In this document: in pieces, positions 52,701 through 60,587 of the stretch
How positions within the stretch are numbered: the stretch's first letter is position 1
Layout of the letters: each line of letters starts with the position of its first letter
Source: Mycobacterium gordonae
Lineage (GTDB): Bacteria > Actinomycetota > Actinomycetes > Mycobacteriales > Mycobacteriaceae
DNA length: 64,000 bases
Direction: 5' to 3'
NCBI RefSeq assembly: GCF_002101675.1
Contig: NZ_LQOY01000032.1
Coordinates: 1 to 64,000, forward strand
Position numbers and translations under genes: made by a program
Notes under the pieces: generated by a model
Database searches by the model: none
Seen by the model: only the letters and a program-made list of their open reading frames with translations
What the model was told of the DNA's origin: nothing

Positions 52701-52888
52701 CCCGAACTACTCAGCAGCAGAACCGATTCCGGCGCGACACCCGCTGCGATGTGTGCGATCGCGGCCTCGACCAGCAAGGTGCTCTTGCCGGTGCCCGGGC
52801 CGCCCAGGATGCGCACCTGTCCGCGCACCCCGCGCTGCAACACCTCGCGCGTTTGGGGATCCCACTGCATCGGCATGACCGCATGCAA
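49787..52888 (-). CDS. adnA: AdnA helicase-nuclease subunit (Rv3202c-like)
   Basis: A 1033-residue helicase-nuclease. Walker A is in I-L-G-G-P-G-T-G-K-S-T near residue 31; the nuclease motif L-V-I-V-D-V-K-T-G-K-S-P is near 930. Cysteines at T-D-C-P-L-R-W near 815 and in C-S-H-C-P-L-R-P-S-C-P near 1015-1025 fit the iron-sulfur cluster seen in AddB/AdnA-type nucleases. Together with AdnB it unwinds and degrades DNA ends for repair. ATG 52888 follows GGAGG at 11 bases. The gene is divergent from lipV. Confidence 0.95.
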   Translation of the reverse strand: MHAVMPMQWDPQTREVLQRGVRGQVRILGGPGTGKSTLLVEAAIAHIAAGVAPESVLLLSSSGRMGLRERSALTRALLGSSRAGAVREPLVRTLHSYAYAVLRRAAERAGDPPPRLLTSAEQDAIIRELLAGDAEDGNRWPEHLLPALRTTGFANELRNLLARCAERGLDPQQLERLGRRCNRQEWAAAGQFARQYEQVMLLRAAVGTAAPQATAPALAAAELVGATLETLAVDPELLAAERARVRLLLVDDAQQLDPQAAQLVRVLASGAETALIAGDPNQAVFGFRGGESAGLLDVDGPAVTLTTSHRCAPAVARAVSGIAGRLPATSAGRCIEGTGSDEGVVTARLAASAHAETALIADALRRAHLVEGVPWSQMAVIVRSVPRAGARLPRALAAAGVPVAIPAIGGSLSEEPVARTLLTVLSATSDGLDGNQALALLSGPIGRVDPVSLRQLRRTLQRGRPDAFAGLLVEVLTGDEPLSGPQSGALRRVRAVLAAAARCHRDGQDPRYTLWAAWHRSGLQKRWLATIERGGPAGAQATRDLEVVTALFDVTDAYVARTSGASLRGLVEHVEALQLPPVSRDSGPAPQQVRVLSAHAALGQEWDVVVIAGLQDGLWPNTVPRGGVLATQRLLDELDGVGGDASVRAPLLAEERRLLVAAMGRARRKLLVTAIDSDAGGSCGEAALPSPFFFDIAQFAGEETVATQPVCAPRVLSAAAVVGRLRSVVCAPDGAVEEPVRVCAATQLARLVEAGVAGADPRVWHGLVPVSTSAPLCDSDDLVTLTPSTLQTLTDCPLRWLAERHGGTNPRELRSAIGSVIHALIAEPGETETQLLAELDRAWQHLPFAAEWHSANELTRHRAMIAAFIEWRAQTRTELTEVGVEIAVDGVLETARSDGGQVRLRGRVDRLERDAAGRLVIVDVKTGKSPISKDDAQQHAQLAMYQLAVSEGLIAAGDEPGGARLVYPGKTGAAGAAQREQDPLTPQAREQWREVIRQAAEATAGPQFVARRNDGCSHCPLRPSCPAHDGSAS

Positions 52889-52947
52889 TCACCAGCCTCC
52901 GACAAGTTGCCGCGACCAGGCCCGATACCGACTGGCATCATCGAAGC

Positions 52948-53727
52948 GTGACCCTTCATGTGCACCGCTTCGGCCCGTCCGGCCCGATCCAGATGCTGGC
53001 GTTGCACGGCTTGACCGGCCACGGGCAGCGCTGGCAGCACTTCGCGGACTACGTGTCCGAGATCGCGGTGGCTGCACCCGACCTGATCGGGCATGGCCGC
53101 TCATCGTGGGCCGCGCCGTGGACCATCGACGCCAACGTCGCCGCGCTGGCAGCGCTGCTCGAGGCGCAGGCCGAGGCGCCGGTGCTGGTGGTGGGCCATT
53201 CCTTCGGCTGCGCGGTGGCGATGCACCTGGCGGCGGCCCGGTCGGACCTGGTTTCGTCGTTGCTGCTGCTGGATCCCGCAATCGGGTTGGACGGGCAATG
53301 GATGGCAGAGATCGCCGAGGCGATGTTCGCCTCCCCGGACTACGCCGAACGGGCCGAGGCGCGCCAGGAGAAGGGCGGCGGAGTGTGGGCCGACGTGGAT
53401 CCGGCGGTGCTCGATGCCGATGTCGACGAACACCTGGTGCAGCTGCCCAACGGGCGCTACGGCTGGCGGATCAGCTTGCCCGCGATGATGTCCTATTGGA
53501 GTGAGCTGGCACGCGAGGCGGTGTTGCCGCCGGCGGGGGTGCCGACGACGCTGGTGCGTGCGACATGGACGTCGCCGCCCTATGTCAGCGACGAGCTGAT
53601 CGCGGGACTGCGGGAACGGCTGGGTGACGATTTCGAGCTGCTGGATTACGAATGCGATCACATGGTGCCGCACGCCAAACCCGATGACGTTGCCGCATTG
53701 GTCCGTAAGCGCCTTCAGACGGTCTGA
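52948..53727 (+). CDS. lipV: LipV-type alpha/beta hydrolase (Rv3203-like)
   Basis: A 259-residue alpha/beta hydrolase. The oxyanion motif L-H-G-L-T-G-H-G is near residue 19, the nucleophile elbow V-G-H-S-F-G-C near residue 89, and the catalytic His lies in Y-E-C-D-H-M-V-P-H near 235. It has no signal peptide. The GTG at 52948 is the start. Position right after adnA matches the M. tuberculosis order. Esterase substrate unknown. Confidence 0.9.
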   Translation: MTLHVHRFGPSGPIQMLALHGLTGHGQRWQHFADYVSEIAVAAPDLIGHGRSSWAAPWTIDANVAALAALLEAQAEAPVLVVGHSFGCAVAMHLAAARSDLVSSLLLLDPAIGLDGQWMAEIAEAMFASPDYAERAEARQEKGGGVWADVDPAVLDADVDEHLVQLPNGRYGWRISLPAMMSYWSELAREAVLPPAGVPTTLVRATWTSPPYVSDELIAGLRERLGDDFELLDYECDHMVPHAKPDDVAALVRKRLQTV

Positions 53728-53729
53728 CA

Positions 53730-54032
53730 GTGGCGGCGGTGACAGACGAGCAGATCGAGCGGGTGCGCTCGCTGGTGGCGGCCATCCCATCGGGTCGGGT
53801 GTCCACCTACGGTGACATCGCTTCTGCGGCAGGACTTTCCAGCCCGCGCATCGTCGGCTGGATCATGCGCACCGACTCCGCGGACCTGCCCTGGCACCGC
53901 GTGATCACCGCATCGGGACGCCCCGCCGCGCATCTGACCACCCGCCAGCTCGAGCTGCTGCGCGCGGAGGGCGTGCTGTCGACCGACGGGCGGATCGCGC
54001 TGAGCGAGGTCCGCCACGAATTCGAGGACTAG
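53730..54032 (+). CDS. alkyltransferase-like (ATL) DNA-binding protein (Rv3204-like)
   Basis: A 100-residue protein with the C-terminal DNA-binding half of O6-alkylguanine-DNA alkyltransferase. G-R-V-S-T-Y-G-D-I-A near residue 22 and R-I-V-G-W-I-M near 40 give the helix-turn-helix and arginine finger. Instead of the alkyl-accepting P-C-H-R-V there is P-W-H-R-V near residue 53, so it cannot transfer alkyl groups and is of the Atl1/YbaZ type, which flags damaged bases for nucleotide excision repair. GTG 53730 begins two bases after the lipV stop. It is convergent with the next gene; their stop codons overlap. Confidence 0.9.
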   Translation: MAAVTDEQIERVRSLVAAIPSGRVSTYGDIASAAGLSSPRIVGWIMRTDSADLPWHRVITASGRPAAHLTTRQLELLRAEGVLSTDGRIALSEVRHEFED

Positions 54033-54883
54033 AGAATCATCCGGACCATGGCCGCGGTGCGCGCCAGACCCGGAAACGCCTCGGCGGTGGACCGCGGGTG
54101 CAGCGCGTGTACCGCCAGGCGGAACATTAACGCGCGCAACAACATTTGCGACCACTCGGGCAACGCGCTCCACCGTTCGATGAGGCCGTCGTCGGCCTCA
54201 CCCCACGACAGTGCGTCGACCACCACCACACCGGCCGCCCACGATGCGGGTCGCCAGTAGGGGGTGATGTCGGTGATGCCCGGTGGTGCGGTGCCTGCGA
54301 AAAGTACGGTGCCGTAGAGGTCTCCGTGCACCAGTTGGTTAGGGCTGCGGGTCGGCTTGCGAAGTGTCGCAAGCTGATTGATCAACTCGACGGATCGCTG
54401 CGCGTCCGCGGACGACGGGGCGGTCCGCGCGTCGGGAGGGACCGATTGCAGCGGTCGTTCCTCCCAGGCGGCGCGGTCGGCGGCAATGAAGACGTCGACG
54501 TCGGCCCACGGCGAGGTGGGCCCCTGGGTGAGGAATCGGGGGCGCTCGAGTTTGCCGGTGGCCTCGTGCAGACGAACGGCGGCCGACACGACTTCGTCGT
54601 GGCGAGCTTCCGGGGCGCCTGCGACGAACGTGTCGGCCCGCCAGCCGGACACCACGTAGCGCCCGTCGGTGGAACGGACCGGCCGGGCCAGGCGGACACC
54701 GTCGACGAACAACGTCTCCCGCACCCGCGCCGACCACGTCGCGCGGGCATTGTCGGCCACCATCGACAACACCACTTCACCGCATCGCCAGCCGCCTTCC
54801 CAGGCGGCTCCCAGAGGCGCGGGCTGGACGCCGGTCAAACCGAACGCCGCCATTACATGCTCGGGCGGCGGCTCGACAGTCAC
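54029..54883 (-). CDS. phosphotransferase-like protein, TIGR02569 type (Rv3205c-like)
   Basis: A 284-residue protein of the actinobacterial TIGR02569 group, distantly related to aminoglycoside phosphotransferases. The region L-V-H-G-D-L-Y-G-T-V-L-F near residue 186 mimics the catalytic loop, and I-T-D-I-T-P-Y-W-R-P near 200 follows. The N-terminus has the group's A-A-W-E-G-G-W-R-C segment near 25. Cellular role unknown. ATG 54883. It is separated by 345 bases from moeB1, a gap which contains a PGRS-like relic. Confidence 0.85.
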   Translation of the reverse strand: MTVEPPPEHVMAAFGLTGVQPAPLGAAWEGGWRCGEVVLSMVADNARATWSARVRETLFVDGVRLARPVRSTDGRYVVSGWRADTFVAGAPEARHDEVVSAAVRLHEATGKLERPRFLTQGPTSPWADVDVFIAADRAAWEERPLQSVPPDARTAPSSADAQRSVELINQLATLRKPTRSPNQLVHGDLYGTVLFAGTAPPGITDITPYWRPASWAAGVVVVDALSWGEADDGLIERWSALPEWSQMLLRALMFRLAVHALHPRSTAEAFPGLARTAAMVRMIL

Positions 54884-54952
54884 AGCGGTCAGCCTAATCG
54901 AGGGCCAAGTCGCGTCGGAACGACGCGCTGAGAGCGCGACGGGCGAGGTGGA

Positions 54953-55100
54953 TTCAGTTGAGCCGGCACCGGCTGTCGGGGCGAGGGCGAGGGGCCCGTT
55001 TTCGGTTCCCGTGCCCGCGTTGCCGCCATTGCCGCCGGTTACGCCGTTTGCGCCGGCGCCGCGTCACCGTAAAGCCATCCGCTAGTCGAAATAGCATCTG
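54953..55100 (-). pseudogene. PGRS-like repeat relic, frameshifted
   Basis: On the minus strand a short tract reads in one frame A-I-S-T-S-G-W-L-Y-G-D-A (about 55098 to 55064) and, after a one-base shift in a GC-rich run, G-A-G-A-N-G-V-T-G-G-N-G-G-N-A-G-T-G-T (55060 to about 55004). W-L-Y-G-D-G-G-A-G and A-N-G-V-T-G-G-N-G-G are common PE_PGRS phrases. No PE domain or start codon is found, so this is a decayed fragment in the gap between the TIGR02569 gene and moeB1. The rest of the 345-base gap holds nothing else I can name. Confidence 0.5.
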
Positions 55101-55228
55101 CGGGCCGACCGCCGGTTGTGCGTCGAGGACTGCCAAATCGATCCATGGGTCCATGCCGGTTCCTGCGTTTCTTGCAAATACCCGGTGCGCAACGCCTCCG
55201 GAGCGGCTGATGACGTGCGCTGGACCGC

Positions 55229-56407
55229 CTAGTACACGACCATGTCGGGCTCGATCTGCCTGGCCCACGCGACGATCCCGCCCTGCAGATGCACCGCATC
55301 GGAGAACCCGGCCTGCTTTACCGCGGCCAGCGCCTCCGCCGACCGCACCCCGCTCTTGCAGTAGAGCACCGTCGGACGGTCCTGTGGCAACTGCGCCAAA
55401 CCCTCACCAGAGACGATCTGCCCCTTCGGCACCAACTGCGCCCCGTCGATGTGCACGATGTCCCACTCCACCTGCTCGCGGACGTCGATCAGCGCCAGCT
55501 TCTTGCCGGCATCCAGCATCGCGCGCAGCTCCTGCGGCGTGATGGTCGATCCGCTGGTCGCCGCGGCGGCATCCTCGGACACCGCGCCACAGAACTGTTC
55601 GTAGTCGATCAGCTCGGTGATCTTGGGCGTCGACGGGTCTTTGCGGATCCGGATGGTGCGGTAGCTCATTTCCAGCGCGTCGTAGATCATCAACCGGCCT
55701 AGCAGGGTCTCGCCGATCCCGGTGATCAGCTTGATCGCCTCGGTCCCCATGACCGATGCGATGGAGGCACAGATGATGCCCAGCACACCGCCCTCGGCGC
55801 ATGACGGGACCATGCCCGGCGGCGGCGGCTCCGGGTACAGGTCCCGGTAATTCAGTCCCAGCCCGTAGGGTGCGTCCTCCCAGAAAACCGAGGCCTGGCC
55901 CTCGAATCGGTAGATCGAGCCCCATACGTAGGGCTTGCCGGCCAGCACCGCGGCGTCGTTGACCAGATACCGGGTGGCGAAGTTGTCGGTGCCGTCCAGG
56001 ATCAGGTCGTACTGGCTGAACAGCTCGACCGCGTTGTCGGCCTCGAGCCGGAACTCATGCAGACGCACCTCGATCAGGGGATTGATCGCCACGATCGAGT
56101 CGCGCGCCGATTGCGCCTTGGAGCGTCCGACATCGGCCGTGCCGTGGATGATCTGTCGCTGCAGGTTGGACTCGTCGACCACGTCGAAGTCAACGATTCC
56201 GATGGTGCCGACTCCGGCGGCCGCCAGATACAGCAACGTCGGCGATCCGAGTCCCCCGGCGCCGATCACCAGCACGCGGGCCTTCTTCAGCCGCTTCTGC
56301 CCGTCCATCCCCAGGTCGGGAATGATCAGGTGGCGGCTGTAGCGGGCCACCTCCTCACGGCTGAGCGTGGCGGCGGGTTCGACAAGCGGCGGCAACGATG
56401 GCGTCAC
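55229..56407 (-). CDS. moeB1: MoeB1/MoeZ adenylyltransferase-sulfurtransferase (Rv3206c-like)
   Basis: A 392-residue fusion protein. Residues 1-270 form the ThiF/MoeB E1 domain: G-A-G-G-L-G-S-P near residue 48, the nearby R-Q-I-I-H substrate part, and D-G-T-D-N-F-A-T-R near 128. The C-terminal rhodanese domain has the active Cys in Y-C-K-S-G-V-R-S near 352. It adenylates and sulfurates small ubiquitin-like carriers (MoaD and CysO in M. tuberculosis) for molybdopterin and cysteine synthesis. GTG 56407 gives exactly the remembered orthologue length; the longer frame to 56590 overlaps the hairpin region. Confidence 0.95.
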   Translation of the reverse strand: MTPSLPPLVEPAATLSREEVARYSRHLIIPDLGMDGQKRLKKARVLVIGAGGLGSPTLLYLAAAGVGTIGIVDFDVVDESNLQRQIIHGTADVGRSKAQSARDSIVAINPLIEVRLHEFRLEADNAVELFSQYDLILDGTDNFATRYLVNDAAVLAGKPYVWGSIYRFEGQASVFWEDAPYGLGLNYRDLYPEPPPPGMVPSCAEGGVLGIICASIASVMGTEAIKLITGIGETLLGRLMIYDALEMSYRTIRIRKDPSTPKITELIDYEQFCGAVSEDAAAATSGSTITPQELRAMLDAGKKLALIDVREQVEWDIVHIDGAQLVPKGQIVSGEGLAQLPQDRPTVLYCKSGVRSAEALAAVKQAGFSDAVHLQGGIVAWARQIEPDMVVY

Positions 56408-56436
56408 ATCACTGAGGTTAGGCGATCCAGCCACTC

Positions 56437-56496
56437 GCGAGCAGACGCAAATGCACCAATTTCGGAGCGAAAACGGGTGCTTTTGCGTCTGCTCGC
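56437..56496. terminator. inverted repeat between metalloprotease and moeB1
   Basis: GCGAGCAGACGCAAA, a 30-base loop with a further GGTGC/GCACC pairing, and TTTGCGTCTGCTCGC form a perfect 15-bp stem. It lies just downstream of the metalloprotease stop and upstream of moeB1. It probably ends transcription of the metalloprotease gene on the minus strand. A sister hairpin is at 63346-63405. Confidence 0.65.
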
Positions 56497-56501
56497 GCCA
56501 A

Positions 56502-57536
56502 CTAGGCGATTGGATACGGCCAGGGATTAAACCGGCACGTCTTGCCGTCGGCCTTGACCTGATCGGGATCGAACTTGGCCCCGTCGTCATTGGACGTGGA
56601 GAACGTCTGCTGCATCATCACCGGCGCCAGAGCACCTTGCTGATCGCACGGCTCGTGCTTCACATAGCCGATGGCGTGACCCACTTCGTGGTTGATCACA
56701 TACTGCCGGTAAGAACCGATGTCGCCCTCGAACGGAACGGCTCCGCGGATCCAGCGCGCCTCGTTGATGAAAACCCGCGACTGCCGATCTGATCCGAAAG
56801 ACGGGTTGTAGCAGGACGTTTCAAGCCGGAACTCATAGCCGCAGCCCTCGCGCACCGAAACCGGTGATACCAGCGAGACGCGGAAGTCCGGTTTGCTCGC
56901 ACTGGTTGCGTCGATCCGGACAAACGCGAACTGCGGGTTGTGGGTCCAGCCCTTGGGATTGTCCAGGGTCATGTCGACCATCTGCGCGAACGCGTTGTCG
57001 CCGCCGTACATGTTCGGATCGATGCCGTTCTCGATCTCGATGGTGTAGCGGAACACCTTGCCGGTGCCCTGACCGACCTGCGGGGTGCCACCCGGGATGA
57101 CGCGGTAGGTCTTGTCCCCCGCCTCGGTGTAGGGCCCGCCCTCGGGCAGCGTGCCCGCCGGCAGGTTCGCGTCGAACGCGACGAGCCCGCGTGGCGGCGT
57201 GTCGATGATCGACGTGCCCACCGCGCCGATGGTGGGCGGCTCCTTGTGAATCGCGTGCGCCGCCGGCTTGGGCGTGCTGGTCCCGGTCACCGTCTGGTAG
57301 ACGACGATCAGGGTGAGCACCGTCAGCAGGGGCAGCGCGTAGGCCCGCCAGCCGTAGGTGGACACGAACCGCCCCAGCCAGGTTTGCTTGCGCCATTGGC
57401 GCGGCCGGTCCCGATCCGCGCGCACCCTCCCGGCGCTCTGTCCGAGTGGGTCACGCTGGGCGCGCAGCGGCTCCCGCCGGTCGTCACGCAGCACTGGCGC
57501 GCGACCGGTACCGCGGGGCGGCCACTGGGACGTCAT
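56502..57536 (-). CDS. membrane-anchored DUF3152 metalloprotease-like protein (Rv3207c-like)
   Basis: A 344-residue protein. After an Arg-rich cytoplasmic N-terminus one membrane helix follows (A-Y-A-L-P-L-L-T-V-L-T-L-I-V-V-Y, near residue 68). The extracellular part ends in the zinc motif N-H-E-V-G-H-A-I-G-Y-V-K-H-E near residue 286, an H-E-x-x-H-x-x-G-x-x-H-type metzincin-like site, with Cys pairs at 229/238 that could form a disulfide. Start ATG 57536 follows TGGGGA; the family often begins further in. A short-sequence protease function outside the membrane is likely; substrate unknown. Confidence 0.88.
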   Translation of the reverse strand: MTSQWPPRGTGRAPVLRDDRREPLRAQRDPLGQSAGRVRADRDRPRQWRKQTWLGRFVSTYGWRAYALPLLTVLTLIVVYQTVTGTSTPKPAAHAIHKEPPTIGAVGTSIIDTPPRGLVAFDANLPAGTLPEGGPYTEAGDKTYRVIPGGTPQVGQGTGKVFRYTIEIENGIDPNMYGGDNAFAQMVDMTLDNPKGWTHNPQFAFVRIDATSASKPDFRVSLVSPVSVREGCGYEFRLETSCYNPSFGSDRQSRVFINEARWIRGAVPFEGDIGSYRQYVINHEVGHAIGYVKHEPCDQQGALAPVMMQQTFSTSNDDGAKFDPDQVKADGKTCRFNPWPYPIA

Positions 57537-57630
57537 TTCCCCAGGATGGCACAGCAACTGCGGGCAACCGGCCCTGGCGCGCCCGAAAAACGCGCCGGCC
57601 CGCTTCACATCGACCTAACACCGCAGGTAG

Positions 57631-58661
<1,031 letters not shown>

Positions 58662-58831
58662 GGGGGCCCCTTCCGTTGGCGTTTTCATCGCAGGCGTCTG
58701 TGCAGCAGGCTAGTGGACGGGCCGGACTGGCACAGCGCCCCGCCCCCGAACCGGCAGTTCGCGGTTAGTGAACAAACCCGTCACGATTCGGTCTAGCCTT
58801 CGTTCTGCCCCGGCGACGAGCAGTTCACGTC

Positions 58832-59614
58832 ATTAACATCGGCCCCATCAGTACCATCCGTGACACCCTCTACGACATCGTCCGAGACCTCAAGGAGTTC
58901 CCGGGCGACGAACCGCGCGTAGACGGCTACGGCGAGGACTTCGACGACGACCCCGACACCGATAGCTGGGATCAGCCCGCCGACGAAGAAGAATGGGCGT
59001 GGCCCACCGACCGCCGCTGGCGCCCGGTCGCGTTGTTCATCGGCGCCATCGTCGCGATCGGCGCGATCGCCACTGCGGTGATCATCAACAGCGGGGACAG
59101 CGCCACCACCAAGGCGACGGTGGGGCTGCCGGCCCCCAGGACGGCCGTCACGGCCCCCCGATCCAGTGCGCCGCCGAGCGCGTCCACCAGTGCTCCGCCG
59201 ACCCCATCCGGCGCGCCGCTGCCACCGGAGACGGTCACCACCCTGACCCCTGGCAACGCGCCGACCAAAACGGCGGCGCCGCCCACCCGGCTGCCCAGCG
59301 CTGCGCCGGCCCCGACGGCCGTTCCCCCGGGCGCGACGATCAATCCACGCACCGTCATCTACAGCGTCACCGGCAACAAGGCGCTCTTCGACCTGGTGAA
59401 CGTCGCCTACACGGACGCACGCGGCTTTCCGGTGACCGAATTCAACGTCGCGTTGCCCTGGACCAAGGTTGTCGTGCTCAATCCCGGCGTGCAGACCGAA
59501 TCGGTGATCGCCACCAGCATCTACGGCCAGTTGAACTGCTCGATCGTCAACGCGCAGGGTCAGCTGGTGAAGGCGTCGACCAACAATTCCGCCTTGGCGA
59601 CCTGCACCCGCTGA
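58832..59614 (+). CDS. MmpS-like membrane protein with Pro/Thr linker (Rv3209-like); start codon unclear
   Basis: The coding signal begins before any ATG, GTG or TTG. From 58838 the frame reads I-G-P-I-S-T-I-R-D-T-L-Y-D-I, then an acidic stretch (E-D-F-D-D-D-P-D-T-D), the membrane helix V-A-L-F-I-G-A-I-V-A-I-G, a Pro/Thr/Ala-rich linker and a C-terminal domain typical of MmpS proteins (F-N-V-A-L-P-W-T-K near 210 and two Cys, one near residue 232 and one at the end). The first canonical start, TTG 59033, lies inside the helix, so an ATT at 58832 (58832-58834) is offered as start; this is uncertain. Otherwise the true start could have mutated. Exported domain function is unknown; MmpS proteins assist lipid transporters. 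Confidence 0.68.
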   Translation: MNIGPISTIRDTLYDIVRDLKEFPGDEPRVDGYGEDFDDDPDTDSWDQPADEEEWAWPTDRRWRPVALFIGAIVAIGAIATAVIINSGDSATTKATVGLPAPRTAVTAPRSSAPPSASTSAPPTPSGAPLPPETVTTLTPGNAPTKTAAPPTRLPSAAPAPTAVPPGATINPRTVIYSVTGNKALFDLVNVAYTDARGFPVTEFNVALPWTKVVVLNPGVQTESVIATSIYGQLNCSIVNAQGQLVKASTNNSALATCTR

Positions 59615-59621
59615 ATCCGGT

Positions 59622-60326
59622 TCAGCCCAGCCCCAATTCGCGCATCCGGCTGTCATGCGTGCGCTGCAGCCGTTCGAAGAATGCGCCCAGCTGACCCAGA
59701 CCGCCCGTCCCGGAGACCACCAGGTCGACCAGTTCGTCGTGATCGGCCAGCAGGAACTGGGCCTGGGTGATCGCCTCGCCGAGCAGCCGACGCGACCACA
59801 GCGCCAGCCGGCTGCGTTGCTTGCCGCTGGACGTCACCGCGGCCCGCACTTCGGCGACGACGAACTGCGAATGCCCCGTCTCGGACAGGGCCGCGCGCAC
59901 CACGTCGGCGACCTCGTCGGGCAACCCGTCGGCGATCTCCAGATACAGGTCGGCGGCCAGGGCGTCCCCGACATAGGTCTTCACCAGGGCTTCCAGCCAG
60001 GTGCTGGGGGTGGTCAGCCGGTGGTAATTCTCCAGCGCGGACACGTACTTCGACATCGCCGGCACCACGTCCACACCGCGCTGTTCCAACGCGTCACGCA
60101 ACAGTTCGTAGTGCCCCATCTCGGCGGCGGCGATGCTGGCCATCGAGATCCGGCCGCGCAGGTTCGGCGCCATCCGCGCCTCTTCGGTCAGCCGGTAGAA
60201 CGCCGCCACCTCGCCATATGCGAGCAGCGCGAACAGTTCGTTGACGCCAGGATGATCCGCCGGCAGTCGTGGCCTGGGCGAATCGGCCGCCTCGTCGTTG
60301 GAGTCGGCGGTGGTTGGCGAAGGCAT
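59622..60326 (-). CDS. MiaE-like ferritin-fold hydroxylase family protein (Rv3210c-like)
   Basis: A 234-residue helical protein of the ferritin-like tRNA-hydroxylase (MiaE_2) family. Di-iron ligand candidates lie in G-E-V-A-A-F-Y-R-L near residue 38, A-A-A-E-M-G-H-Y near 66 (E-x-x-H), D-A-L-A-A-D-L-Y-L-E near 121 and E-T-G-H-S-Q near 148. True MiaE hydroxylates ms2io6A in tRNA; in mycobacteria the substrate is unproven. ATG 60326. It is convergent with the MmpS-like gene and divergent from rhlE. Confidence 0.8.
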   Translation of the reverse strand: MPSPTTADSNDEAADSPRPRLPADHPGVNELFALLAYGEVAAFYRLTEEARMAPNLRGRISMASIAAAEMGHYELLRDALEQRGVDVVPAMSKYVSALENYHRLTTPSTWLEALVKTYVGDALAADLYLEIADGLPDEVADVVRAALSETGHSQFVVAEVRAAVTSSGKQRSRLALWSRRLLGEAITQAQFLLADHDELVDLVVSGTGGLGQLGAFFERLQRTHDSRMRELGLG

Positions 60327-60587
60327 GCTGACACTTTAGTCGGCAGCATGAACGGACTCTGGGTGCCCGCTGGGCGACCAGGTACCATGTTCGTAGGTAG
60401 TGGCTGAATCTGTGCTGCTCCTACCTGTGCAGAAAAGAAATGTGCGTGCACGCAACTGGCCCGCCCGACATCAAGCAGCGGGCCTCGGCGACGTAATCGG
60501 AGTCGGAAATCGTGCGCGCGAACCGCGACACAGACGAAGTACCGACTCAAACTCGATTACTGTCACCGAAAGGCACTCTCCCCGCGT
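60327..60587. other. intergenic region upstream of rhlE
   Basis: The 261-base divergent gap contains the promoters of the MiaE-like gene and rhlE. A weak stem of AGGTAG and CTACCT near 60395-60425 is visible and could belong to a leader of rhlE. No riboswitch class or further gene was recognised. Confidence 0.4.
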
